From: Methanocorpusculaceae archaeon UBA456
GTDB lineage: Archaea > Halobacteriota > Methanomicrobia > Methanomicrobiales > Methanocorpusculaceae
Direction of reading: 5' to 3'
Assembly (NCBI GenBank): GCA_002496395.1
Contig: DAJQ01000041.1
Span: 14,701-23,101, forward strand
DNA: 8,401 nt
Each line of letters begins with the position of its first letter. Positions within the stretch are counted from its first letter, which is position 1. The notes below the pieces were generated by a model, which was not told the origin of the DNA, made no database searches, and saw only the letters and a program-made list of their open reading frames with translations. Of the stretch, positions 1-5,487 are shown piece after piece. A program made the translations under genes and the position numbers.

Positions 1-318
1 CAGCCCCACCCCCACGGGGGCGATTCCCCATCGATACACTGCCAGTGAAGTGCATCCCCTCACCCGGTTTCAGGCGAGAACCTTCCGGCTAATTCCACTC
101 TTCTCCCACGGCTGAACAGCCGGGAGGCGGGGGTGTGCCGGCGAAAACCGTTCCCGCTGATGCCGGGGGGTGTCACTGGGGTTCGTCCCGCTCATACACA
201 CACCCCCGGGCATACCACATAAAGGGTTGTCTGGCAAAAACGTGCACCCTCTCGTCGGTGGTCTACTACGTCTTTGTTGAGGTCATCGATAAGATGTTTT
301 GACGGGGTGGGTCTTCCC
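1..318. other. Gene-free, hairpin-rich intergenic stretch
   Basis: No convincing coding frame is visible on either strand. The stretch is GC-rich and holds short inverted repeats: CCCCC-AC-GGGGG at 9-20, and CGGCTG-AA-CAGCCG at 109-122. The core of the second recurs as GGCTG-TT-CAGCC inside the larger hairpin at 6155-6170. A minus-strand A/T-rich patch (CTTTATGT, around 215-224) could be an archaeal TATA box for a transcript running off the left edge, but no gene is seen there. At 304-325, GGGGTG...CACCCC forms a 6-bp stem overlapping the stop codon of the TauE-like gene; no T-tract follows, so I do not call it a terminator. Confidence 0.5.
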
Positions 319-1128
319 TCACCCCCCGGCCACGACCCGCGTTGCGATCATGGCAACCCCAAGAGCCGTCAGGACAAAACCTATGATCCGGCCAAGCGTC
401 CTCTCGCTGACCCTGTTTGCTATCCCGGCACCGATGCCGGCGGCAAGCACGGTGGGGACGCTTGCAATCAGCGCTGCCTGTATATCGATGTTGGAGTGGA
501 TGATGTAGCCCACCGTGCCCGATGCGGCGGTTACCATCATTATGAACGAGGATGTCCCGACCGCCAGGTGGACGGGGTAGCGGAGCACAAATATCAGGAT
601 CAGCAGGATCATCCCCCCGCCGCCGGCGCCAAAGAGCCCGCACATCATGCCGACGAAGACACCGAGGCCAAGCGCGGTGAGCTGCTGGCGCCGGGTCTGC
701 ACCGGGAGCCGGGGCGAGTCGATCTCGCCGCCGTTGCCGGCGAGACCGGGACGGCCAAGCCCCTTCAGCCAGAGGTAGACCCCGGTCGGGATGAGCATCA
801 GCGCGAAGAGCCCGGTCATCCCGACCGGCGGTATCATATCGGCAACCCTGCTCCCCGCCAGGGCGCCGCCGACCGAACCAAGCGCGATCCAGAGCCCTGG
901 CCGGATGTAGACGTTCTGGTGGCGGTGGTAGATGGTGGCGGTCACGACCGTTGCTACGACGTCGATGAGGAGGCTGGTGCCGATCGCGGTGTGGACGGGG
1001 AAAGATAGCAGGAGCGTCAGCATAGGCACCACCACCATCACCCCGCTGCCCCCCATGATCCCGACCATCACCCCGGCGCCGATGCCGATGGCAAGTATGA
1101 TGACGGTCTCAATGAGGGAGAATACCAT
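319..1128 (-). CDS. TauE/SafE-family membrane permease (sulfite/organosulfonate exporter-like)
   Basis: A 269-residue, very hydrophobic protein with the internal two-fold repeat typical of the TauE/SafE (DUF81) family. Each half begins with a glycine-rich membrane segment, GIMGGSGVMVVVP near residues 23-35 and GLFGAGGGGM near 164-173. Each is followed by the same pattern, FPVHTAIGTS (43-52) and YPVHLAVGTS (184-193). A polar loop at about 124-150 separates the halves, and about 7-8 membrane helices are expected. Family members move sulfite, sulfoacetate, taurine-derived or other small anions across the cytoplasmic membrane. The substrate cannot be read from the sequence, and no sulfur genes sit alongside. 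Length is normal for the family. The ATG at 1126-1128 places about 20 residues before the first glycine motif, as expected. There is no Shine-Dalgarno sequence; an A/T box about 30 bases upstream suggests a nearly leaderless message. The gene stands alone, with gene-poor DNA on both sides. Confidence 0.9.
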   Translation of the reverse strand: MVFSLIETVIILAIGIGAGVMVGIMGGSGVMVVVPMLTLLLSFPVHTAIGTSLLIDVVATVVTATIYHRHQNVYIRPGLWIALGSVGGALAGSRVADMIPPVGMTGLFALMLIPTGVYLWLKGLGRPGLAGNGGEIDSPRLPVQTRRQQLTALGLGVFVGMMCGLFGAGGGGMILLILIFVLRYPVHLAVGTSSFIMMVTAASGTVGYIIHSNIDIQAALIASVPTVLAAGIGAGIANRVSERTLGRIIGFVLTALGVAMIATRVVAGG

Positions 1129-1137
1129 GAGAGATGA

Positions 1138-1161
1138 GATTTATAGCCGGAGGGTATTAAG
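1138..1161 (-). promoter_or_regulatory. Candidate archaeal promoter of the TauE-like gene
   Basis: Read on the minus strand, two TATA-like boxes precede the permease ATG: CTTAATAC (1161-1154) and CTATAAATC (1146-1138). Archaeal transcription normally starts about 25 bases after the box centre. The first box would then start RNA about 4 bases before the ATG at 1128, an almost leaderless mRNA that fits the missing Shine-Dalgarno sequence. The second box would start inside the gene, so it is the less likely one. Confidence 0.35.
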
Positions 1162-1590
1162 GGATCCTTTTTTTCGGCGGCGGGGGGATCCGCTCAAGAC
1201 CGGATCGGAGATCCGGGCCCAAAAGCCGTGTTCGGTCTCAACGGGTTGTGCACGCCCGGAGCCAGGAGTGCAGGGAGATCCCCGTGGAATCCCTTCGGGT
1301 ATCTGATTTGAAACCGCGGCAAGACATCTGCGGGATGGGGGTGAATTACGCCGAGGTTCTGTGGCTGGCCCCTTTTACCCCTCTCCATCGTCGGGAGAGA
1401 TCTGTTCAATAGATCTTTCTGAGCAGAGTTTTTGATTTCAGGATCACTGGCCAAAGAGCCACAAACTCACCTGGGGGGTATCGACAGTTCAATTTTAAAG
1501 GATACTTTTATCGGTTCTCATTCTCATGCATTGTATAATGATTCGGGAGGCTCTCGACTCGGTTTCGCTTAAAACTACCAGATTAATCAT

Positions 1591-1608
1591 CCTGACCGGT
1601 CGGTCAGG
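1591..1608. promoter_or_regulatory. Perfect 8-bp inverted repeat, TetR-type operator candidate
   Basis: CCTGACCG-GT-CGGTCAGG is a perfect 8-bp inverted repeat with a 2-base centre. The GACCG...CGGTC form resembles operators bound by many TetR/AcrR-family repressors. It lies just after an A/T-rich word (AGATTAATCA, about 1580-1589), where a TATA box and a repressor site could overlap. No TetR-family gene is found in this window, and the only gene to its right is an unrecognised or decayed frame, so the site appears orphaned. The symmetry is seen directly; the family assignment is inference. Confidence 0.45.
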
Positions 1609-1671
1609 AAGAGAGATTTCCGCTGAGTTGCGCAAACTCGGGAAGATCAGTTTGGCTTTTCACGCATCAAC

Positions 1672-2049
1672 GTGAACACTGAGCTGAGTCGAGGACTCCT
1701 TGATTTCCCTCCTTGCGACCGTCCTCGTATGGCCGAACGCTTACTTCACGAGATTATCATGAAGGTAGAGGGTGAGGCAGTGCTGCTCGATAGAACCGAG
1801 GTGTTGTTCTCCCGCGACCTGGCTCTCGATCCATTCCGTTTACTGAGCAATCTCGGGCGTTACAAAACCGTAAATTTTGTGGCTGAATCTGAGCCCCGCC
1901 ATTTCCTGTGTCTCGAATGGGGGACAGACAATCCAATGGAATGCGGTCAACAGTTCACGAGAGGGTCTCAACGGGGCTCAGATATGGGGATCACACCTCT
2001 GGATTCACCCGATAGTCAGGTCTATGCGGATCAACCTCAGGCGGGATAA
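1672..2049 (+). CDS. Unrecognised ORF, possibly a decayed gene
   Basis: An open frame of 125 codons starting with GTG at 1672; an in-frame ATG at 1729 would give 106 residues. I do not recognise the product. The middle part has natural-looking protein text (for example LLDRTEVLFSRDLALDPF and GRYKTVNFVAESEPRHFLCL), whereas the last ~35 residues are polar and low in hydrophobics, as if read past a frameshift or deletion. There is no Shine-Dalgarno sequence before either start. Codon usage lacks the strong third-position G/C preference of the neighbouring genes. It lies downstream of the palindrome at 1591-1608 and the promoter-like patch before it. It could be a remnant of a regulated gene or mobile-element gene, or a chance frame. 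Confidence 0.3.
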   Translation: MNTELSRGLLDFPPCDRPRMAERLLHEIIMKVEGEAVLLDRTEVLFSRDLALDPFRLLSNLGRYKTVNFVAESEPRHFLCLEWGTDNPMECGQQFTRGSQRGSDMGITPLDSPDSQVYADQPQAG

Positions 2050-2294
2050 AAGCCCCTTCCTGCTGCCGCATGGGTGAAGTCGGGCGCCGCCATGCCGGGT
2101 GAGGGTTCTGCCATAGCAGTGAGAGATACCCTTGAGGATATAAGAATATCCGGGAACATATTATACACACGGCGGGGAGATCGAATCTCCCGCTTTATAG
2201 CCTCAATGACCTCATTCTCGTCAACTGCAGCCTCCTTGAGGCAACAGCGGCAGGCAGAGAGAGCGCTCTCATCCGGATCGGCCAGAGACCGCAA
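2037..2294 (-). CDS. Possible small hypothetical protein or gene remnant
   Basis: A minus-strand frame of 85 codons beginning with TTG. Residues 5-50 look like real protein: an acidic and Cys-rich start (ADPDESALSACRCCLKEA), then a charged helix (VDENEVIEAIKREI) and a segment RRVYNMFPDIL. The last 30 residues (Pro/Ala/Gly-rich) look random. There is no Shine-Dalgarno sequence. In another frame just upstream, an ATG at about 2329-2331 opens MIRVRRIQTEDG, so the true gene may have been frameshifted near 2295-2305. It lies back-to-back with the ADP-ribosylglycohydrolase remnant and overlaps no intact gene. I assign no function; it may be chance. Confidence 0.25.
   Translation of the reverse strand: MRSLADPDESALSACRCCLKEAAVDENEVIEAIKREIRSPRRVYNMFPDILISSRVSLTAMAEPSPGMAAPDFTHAAAGRGFYPA
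2045..2058. repeat. 14-bp inverted repeat, left copy
   Basis: GATAAAAGCCCCTT here is the exact reverse complement of AAGGGGCTTTTATC at 2888-2901. The two copies bracket the block that holds the ADP-ribosylglycohydrolase/glycosyltransferase scar. No target-site duplication is visible outside them, so their role as element ends is unproven and chance is possible. Confidence 0.35.
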
Positions 2295-2327
2295 CCGTCT
2301 TCCGTCTGGATTCTACGAACTCTTATC

Positions 2328-2654
2328 ATGGATAGGATCGAGCGGTACCGCGGTTGCCTGCTCGGCCTGGCCGTCGGTGACGCCCTCGGTGCGCCGGTCA
2401 AGTCCCGGCAGCCGGGGACGTTCAGGTCGGTCCGGGGGATGGTCGGCGGGGGGCCGCACAACCTCAAACCCGGCGAGTGGATGGACAATACCGCACTCCC
2501 ACTCTGTCTTTCCGGGAGTCTCATCGAGAAGCGCGGGTTTGACTCGATCGATAACCTGGAACGATGCACCCGCTGGTATCTGGAGGGGCATCTCTCAAGC
2601 ACGGGGTGGTGTTTTTCAATAGGGACGGCAACCCGCAAGGCGATCGAGCGGTTC
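2328..2654 (+). pseudogene. ADP-ribosylglycohydrolase, N-terminal fragment only
   Basis: About 109 codons match the start of the ADP-ribosylglycohydrolase (ARH/DraG-like) family, which removes ADP-ribose from proteins or related substrates using a two-metal site. Seen directly: RYRGCLLGLAVGDALGAPV (residues 7-25), GMVGGGPHNLKPGEW (37-51) and LSSTGWCFSIGTATRKAIERF (89-109). The family is usually around 300 residues, so roughly two thirds are missing. The metal-binding motif, normally T-D-D-T/S after GEW, reads M-D-N-T here (52-55), and the usual D of CFDIG is S. After ERF at 2652-2654 the similarity stops and glycosyltransferase sequence begins in another reading frame; the ATG-initiated frame then runs on as random residues to a stop at 2811-2813. 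No Shine-Dalgarno sequence precedes the ATG. I read it as a truncated, non-functional remnant. Confidence 0.75.
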
Positions 2655-2873
2655 ATGTGCAGACGGGACGCCCGAGATAGCACGCGCCGCGGGAGCGGTA
2701 GTGCGAACTCAGACAGGGAAAGGGAAGGGCAACGCCATCCTGAAGGCTATGGAGATCATAGACAAGCCCTGCGTGCTGATGCTCGACGGCGACGGCACCC
2801 ACTCCCCGGATGATGTGGAGAGGATGCTTGAGCCCCTCGGAAAAGGGTTTGACCACGTCATCGGAGATCGCCT
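2653..2873 (+). pseudogene. Family-2 glycosyltransferase, internal fragment
   Basis: In the frame whose codons include 2701-2703, the translation reads SCADGTPEIARAAGAVV, then QTGKGKGNAILKAM, then CVLMLDGDGTHSPDDVERML, and finally FDHVIGDRL. This is the central part of a GT-A-fold family-2 glycosyltransferase of the dolichyl-phosphate-mannose-synthase-like type: the D-G-T loop, the GKGKGNA helix and the DGDG motif that would bind the nucleotide-sugar and metal. The N-terminal start (the usual V-x-I-P-x-x-N-E region) is missing because the ADP-ribosylglycohydrolase piece takes its place. Similarity ends after GDRL near 2873, where the acceptor-binding half should follow. The downstream open frame over the next gene is only a shadow. 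With both ends lost it cannot be functional. The substrate cannot be judged. Confidence 0.72.
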
Positions 2874-2887
2874 GACCTGCCCGGAGA

Positions 2888-2901
2888 AAGGGGCTTTTAT
2901 C
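2888..2901. repeat. 14-bp inverted repeat, right copy
   Basis: AAGGGGCTTTTATC, the exact reverse complement of 2045-2058. It lies just after the glycosyltransferase fragment loses similarity (about 2873) and 55 bases before the end of the PNPOx-like gene, so it could mark the right edge of the decayed segment or be incidental. Confidence 0.35.
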
Positions 2902-2955
2902 GCCAGTATACCCTCATATCACGGGTTTTGCGGGCGTGCCGGGTGCTCAAAGTGT

Positions 2956-3375
2956 TCAGACCGACTTCTCCCAGCCCTGGCCCATGTCAACGATCGGGCG
3001 GACCTCTGTGACCTCAAACGTCAGCGTGGCGTGCATCATCTTCGCCGCATCCTCGCCCAGTGCCGCTGCAACCTCTCTCTTGTAGTCCTCAAGTTTCTTA
3101 CCCGAGGTTGCGCAGTCCTTCAGTTTCAGGTAGACCCGCAGACCCTTCCAGTCCATGAGGGTCTCCCCCGGTTCGAAGATGGTGTAGACGGCATGGGGAT
3201 TCTGCTGCAGGTAGTCGAGAGTGCGGTTCTCTCCAAGCCCCATAACGACGGTCTTCTCGTCGACCATCCGCGGCGAGCCGAAGAGAGCTGCGTTTACCTT
3301 TCCCTCTCTGTTAGCGGTGCTCAGGATGCCTATCCTTGGTTGTTTGTTGAAGTAGTCCATCAATCTGGATGACAT
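2956..3375 (-). CDS. Pyridoxamine 5'-phosphate oxidase-family (FMN-binding split-barrel) protein
   Basis: A 139-residue soluble protein with the layout of the short PNPOx-like proteins: an N-terminal helix (MSSRLMDYFNKQPRIG), the first barrel strand ILSTANREGKVNAALFGSPR (17-36), the strand TVVMGLGENRTLDYLQQNPHAV (about 42-63), WKGLRVYLKL (75-84), and a closing strand ATLTFEVTEVRPI (about 115-127). These proteins are homodimers that bind FMN, or F420 in some archaeal relatives, at the dimer interface. Most short members have no proven substrate, so true PNP oxidase activity should not be assumed. The ATG at 3373-3375 is fixed by a strong Shine-Dalgarno sequence (AGGAGGA, 7 bases away). It follows the ABC ATPase gene on the same strand after a 110-base gap with its own promoter-like box, so co-transcription is uncertain. 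Confidence 0.88.
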   Translation of the reverse strand: MSSRLMDYFNKQPRIGILSTANREGKVNAALFGSPRMVDEKTVVMGLGENRTLDYLQQNPHAVYTIFEPGETLMDWKGLRVYLKLKDCATSGKKLEDYKREVAAALGEDAAKMMHATLTFEVTEVRPIVDMGQGWEKSV

Positions 3376-3382
3376 AATTCTT

Positions 3383-3389
3383 TCCTCCT
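3383..3389 (-). promoter_or_regulatory. Ribosome binding site of the PNPOx-like gene
   Basis: On the minus strand AGGAGGA lies 7 bases before the ATG at 3375. It is the strongest Shine-Dalgarno match in the window and fixes the start codon. Confidence 0.8.
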
Positions 3390-3413
3390 ATCGATCCAAA
3401 AATTGTCACTTCT

Positions 3414-3426
3414 CGGTTAAAAAAGG
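3414..3426 (-). promoter_or_regulatory. T-rich element: PNPOx promoter box or ABC gene terminator
   Basis: On the minus strand CCTTTTTTAACCG lies 60 bases after the ABC ATPase stop and about 45 bases before the PNPOx ATG. As a TATA box it would start RNA near 3394, giving a short leader of about 18 bases that just includes the AGGAGGA site. As a T-tract it could also end the ABC transcript. Both readings fit, and the sequence alone does not decide. Confidence 0.4.
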
Positions 3427-3485
3427 TATGGGTGAGTGCCCTTCCGGCGCGCAAAGGAAACATTTTCATCTGCGTCCGCCCAATT

Positions 3486-4292
3486 TCAGTAGCCTGTGGC
3501 GTAGTAGTAGCCGTTTTCTCTGTGGATATGAATCGGAACGCGGAAGAGTTCGCCGATATTTCTCTCAGTCAGCACCTCAGCCTTTTCGCCGTCCATCACG
3601 ATCGCACCATCCCGCATCAGAACCACCCGCGAGATTTCCGGGATGGTATCATGGAGGTTGTGCGTCACCAGGATGATTCCCGTCCCCGACCTGGCAATCT
3701 TTCTAAGGGTCTTTCGGAAGGAGTGGAGCGCGTGCAGGTCGAGACTGTTTGTGGGTTCGTCGAGTACGAGAGTGCCCGGGTCGTGGACGAGCGCCCTTCC
3801 GATCAGAAGCCTGCGGGCCTCGCCCGAGGAGACCTCCGTCATCGGCCGGTCGGCGAGGTGGGCGACATCCAGGAAATCGAGGATATCGTCCGCCTTCTGC
3901 TCCATCGCCGGTGTCACCTCATGGTAGAAGAGCCCGATGCTCGAGAAGAACCCGGAGAGCACAACCTCGCGGCCCGAGATCCTGCGGGTGAAGGTATACT
4001 GGAGGTCGCCGGAGACGAGCCCGATGTGGGACCGGAGGTCAAAGGCATCCCATGTATCAAGCCCGCGGAACCGAAAGACAGTCTCCGGGCCCGGCGAGGA
4101 GGGGTAGTCCTCGCGGGTGATCGCCCGGATGAGCGACGATTTCCCGGCGCCGTTTGGCCCGAGAATGGCGAGATGCTCACCCTCCTGTATCGTGAGCGAG
4201 ACGGAGTCAAGGAGTCTATGGCCGCCCCGGACAATGGTGACGTTTCGATACTCGATGAGCGGGTGGGGGGGAGAGTGGTCTTCAGCCGTCAT
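3486..4292 (-). CDS. ABC transporter ATP-binding protein, COG1119 (YlmA/ModF-like) type
   Basis: A 268-residue single nucleotide-binding domain. Motifs in order: Walker A GPNGAGKS (45-52), Q-loop glutamine in GDLQYTF (about 98), an atypical ABC signature SSGEAR (155-160) instead of LSGGQ, Walker B LVLDEP (175-180), D-loop SLD (183-185) and H-loop LVTHN (His about 211). The stretches EVVLSGFFSSIGLF and VSSGEARRLLIGRALVHDP are typical of the COG1119 group, related to ModF/PhrA and B. subtilis YlmA. The transported substrate in that group is not established, and some members may not serve transport at all. No permease or binding protein lies nearby. The frame stays open upstream to 4478, but the ATG at 4290-4292 is chosen because GGAG sits 8 bases before it and the upstream residues are Arg/Pro-rich with no family similarity. 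Confidence 0.9.
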   Translation of the reverse strand: MTAEDHSPPHPLIEYRNVTIVRGGHRLLDSVSLTIQEGEHLAILGPNGAGKSSLIRAITREDYPSSPGPETVFRFRGLDTWDAFDLRSHIGLVSGDLQYTFTRRISGREVVLSGFFSSIGLFYHEVTPAMEQKADDILDFLDVAHLADRPMTEVSSGEARRLLIGRALVHDPGTLVLDEPTNSLDLHALHSFRKTLRKIARSGTGIILVTHNLHDTIPEISRVVLMRDGAIVMDGEKAEVLTERNIGELFRVPIHIHRENGYYYATGY

Positions 4293-4300
4293 CTTGACCG

Positions 4301-4304
4301 CTCC
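4301..4304 (-). promoter_or_regulatory. Ribosome binding site selecting the ABC ATPase start
   Basis: On the minus strand GGAG ends 8 bases before the ATG at 4292. It supports this start over the longer open frame beginning at 4478, whose start lies upstream of the likely TATA box. Confidence 0.5.
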
Positions 4305-4420
4305 GTCGCGTGGGTGTTCTGGTAGAGGGATTCCATCGAACCTCGCCGCTCTGTATGTTGGACGGCTCTCTTCAAAAGGTAACCTTCTCTCGTGGCGCCG
4401 GGCGGCGGGGTGTTCTGCAA

Positions 4421-4429
4421 GTATATACC
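4421..4429 (-). promoter_or_regulatory. Candidate TATA box of the ABC ATPase gene
   Basis: GGTATATAC on the minus strand is the best TATA-like word upstream of the ABC gene. Transcription would start near 4400, leaving a leader of roughly 105 bases before the ATG at 4292. That long leader could hold control elements, but I recognise no riboswitch in it. Confidence 0.4.
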
Positions 4430-4680
4430 GTTCCGGGTATGCAGAGACGAGGGAGGGAAAGTTTCCTTTCCCCTCCATAGATACAGTGCCACCGTGGAGA
4501 CCTCTTCTCTGGTGTCAATGTGAACACCCTCTCCGAAATCCCATTCCTGCCAACGCGAGCGACTCGATGGCATCGGTGAACCGGCTTGATAGCCCCCCCG
4601 CATACAACCAGGAGATGCTGGCCGGGTTTGTGTCACAGAATCGTTGATCTGATGGCCTCTACTCGCCCATCGTGCAGACC

Positions 4681-4692
4681 ATAAGATTAATC
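4681..4692 (+). promoter_or_regulatory. Candidate TATA box of the DUF169 gene
   Basis: ATAAGATTAATC lies about 30 bases before the ATG at 4717. With normal archaeal spacing RNA would start near 4713, giving an almost leaderless mRNA. This agrees with the absence of a Shine-Dalgarno sequence and argues against the alternative GTG start at 4672, which lies upstream of the box. Confidence 0.4.
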
Positions 4693-4716
4693 CCCCCTCC
4701 CCGGGAACAGAGCCAT

Positions 4717-5487
4717 ATGGACACAGAACTGCGCGACACCTACATCAGGCTTCACGGGACCTGCTTCCCGGGAGCCGAACTCCCGATCGCCTTTGAGGTC
4801 GGGGGAGCGACGGAGGGTGTGGAGGAGATCCCTCCCCCTAAAGGCTGGAGATGCTTCGTCTGTGACGTCGCCAGGGTGCGGAAGGGCCAGAGCCTCGCCT
4901 TCTCTGAAGACTCGATCGGCTGCCGCGGCGGGAGGTTTTACCTCGGTTACGACACCGAAAGAGCTCCCGACTTCCGCTACTTCCTCTCATACGGCAAGCC
5001 CGGCGTCGTTGAGGGAGAGCGATACCGGCAGACTCCCGAACTGGTTGATGAACTCGACCGGGGGACAGCCCGGATACCGACGAAGGGAAAGAGCATCGTC
5101 TTCAAGCGCTGGGACAACCTGACCGCTGCAGACAACCCTGACGCCGTGGTCTTCTTCGTCCGGCCCGAGGTGATCTCCGGGCTCTTTACGCTTGCAAACT
5201 TCGATCGGCCCGATCCCTGCGGGGTTATCTGTCCGTTCGGCGCCGGGTGCAGCTCGGTCTTTCATTACCCCTGGCTTGAGCAGCAGAGCGATGACCCAAA
5301 GGCCGTTCTCGGGCTGTTTGACCCTTCGGCACGGCCCTGCGTGCCGGTTGATGTCCTGACGATGGCGTTCCCCATGAAGAAGTTTGAGAGGGTCATCGGG
5401 TTCGTGGAGGAGAGTTTCCTGATCACGGGCACCTGGGAGAAGGTGATGAAGAAGATCGCACGGAGCAACGCGCTCCACTCACCCTGA
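4717..5487 (+). CDS. DUF169 (COG2043) family protein
   Basis: A 256-residue soluble protein of the DUF169 family, which is common in archaea and anaerobes and has no established function. Family hallmarks seen: LPIAFEV (about 22-28), CFVCDVARVRKGQSLAFSED (about 46-65), GCRGGRFYLGY (about 68-78), AVVFFVRPEVISGLFTLANF (about 142-161), CGVICPFGAGCSS (about 167-179), and a C-terminal block with VLGLFDPSARP and ESFLITGTWEKVM. The conserved cysteines include a C-x-x-C (about 46-49), C69 and a C-x3-C-x5-C group (about 167-177). These could ligate a metal or Fe-S cluster, but that is inference. There is no signal peptide or membrane helix. Length is normal for the family. The ATG at 4717 is preferred over the GTG at 4672 because similarity begins at MDTELRDTY and the TATA box lies between the two. 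It is transcribed away from the ABC gene and stands alone. Confidence 0.88.
   Translation: MDTELRDTYIRLHGTCFPGAELPIAFEVGGATEGVEEIPPPKGWRCFVCDVARVRKGQSLAFSEDSIGCRGGRFYLGYDTERAPDFRYFLSYGKPGVVEGERYRQTPELVDELDRGTARIPTKGKSIVFKRWDNLTAADNPDAVVFFVRPEVISGLFTLANFDRPDPCGVICPFGAGCSSVFHYPWLEQQSDDPKAVLGLFDPSARPCVPVDVLTMAFPMKKFERVIGFVEESFLITGTWEKVMKKIARSNALHSP

Larger units (their letters stand above)
1129..1671. other. Intergenic region with promoter-like and palindromic signals
   Basis: About 540 bases without a gene I would accept. The longest frame (86 codons, minus strand, 1194-1454) has no recognisable domain and low-complexity Pro/His-rich text, so it is probably chance. Structures seen are: a hairpin AGATCT-GTTCAAT-AGATCT (1398-1416) that can be lengthened by wobble pairs and is followed by TTTTT at 1429-1433; an A/T-rich patch from about 1489 to 1540 with TATA-like words (ATTTTAAAG, CTTTTATC, TTGTATAATG) reading rightward; and the strong palindrome at 1591-1608. 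Together these look like the control region of a rightward gene that is no longer recognisable. Confidence 0.45.
4293..4716. other. Divergent intergenic region between ABC ATPase and DUF169 genes
   Basis: About 420 bases between two divergently transcribed genes. It holds the promoter candidates for both sides and a hairpin GGGAAAG-TTTC-CTTTCCC at 4455-4472. Open frames across it are Arg/Pro-rich and unlike known families. One short rightward frame (ATG at about 4568, MASVNRLDSPPAYNQEML, stop near 4647) reads naturally but is only 26 codons long, with no ribosome binding site, so I do not call it a gene. Confidence 0.5.

Noticed and set aside
192..295. Plus-strand text ending LSSVVYYVFVEVIDKMF before a stop
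   Set aside because: Only a short natural-looking segment with no start, no homology I recognise and random text before it.
274..1008. Long plus-strand frame opposite the TauE-like gene
   Set aside because: Asp/Gly/Arg-rich shadow of the real membrane protein gene on the other strand.
1398..1433. Hairpin plus T-run resembling an intrinsic terminator
   Set aside because: No plus-strand gene ends upstream and the T-run is separated from the stem by several bases.
1194..1454. 86-codon minus-strand frame beginning MASDPEIKNSAQ
   Set aside because: No recognisable domain, Pro/His-rich text, no ribosome binding site; more likely chance in GC-rich DNA.
2701..3372. 223-codon plus-strand frame starting GTG at 2701
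   Set aside because: Only its first ~58 codons are glycosyltransferase; the rest runs antisense over the PNPOx-like gene and has no family similarity.
3432..4325. 297-codon plus-strand frame opposite the ABC ATPase gene
   Set aside because: Shadow frame; all conserved motifs are on the minus strand.
4455..4472. GGGAAAG/CTTTCCC hairpin between divergent genes
   Set aside because: No T-tract and no gene ends here; kept only as a note in the intergenic entry.
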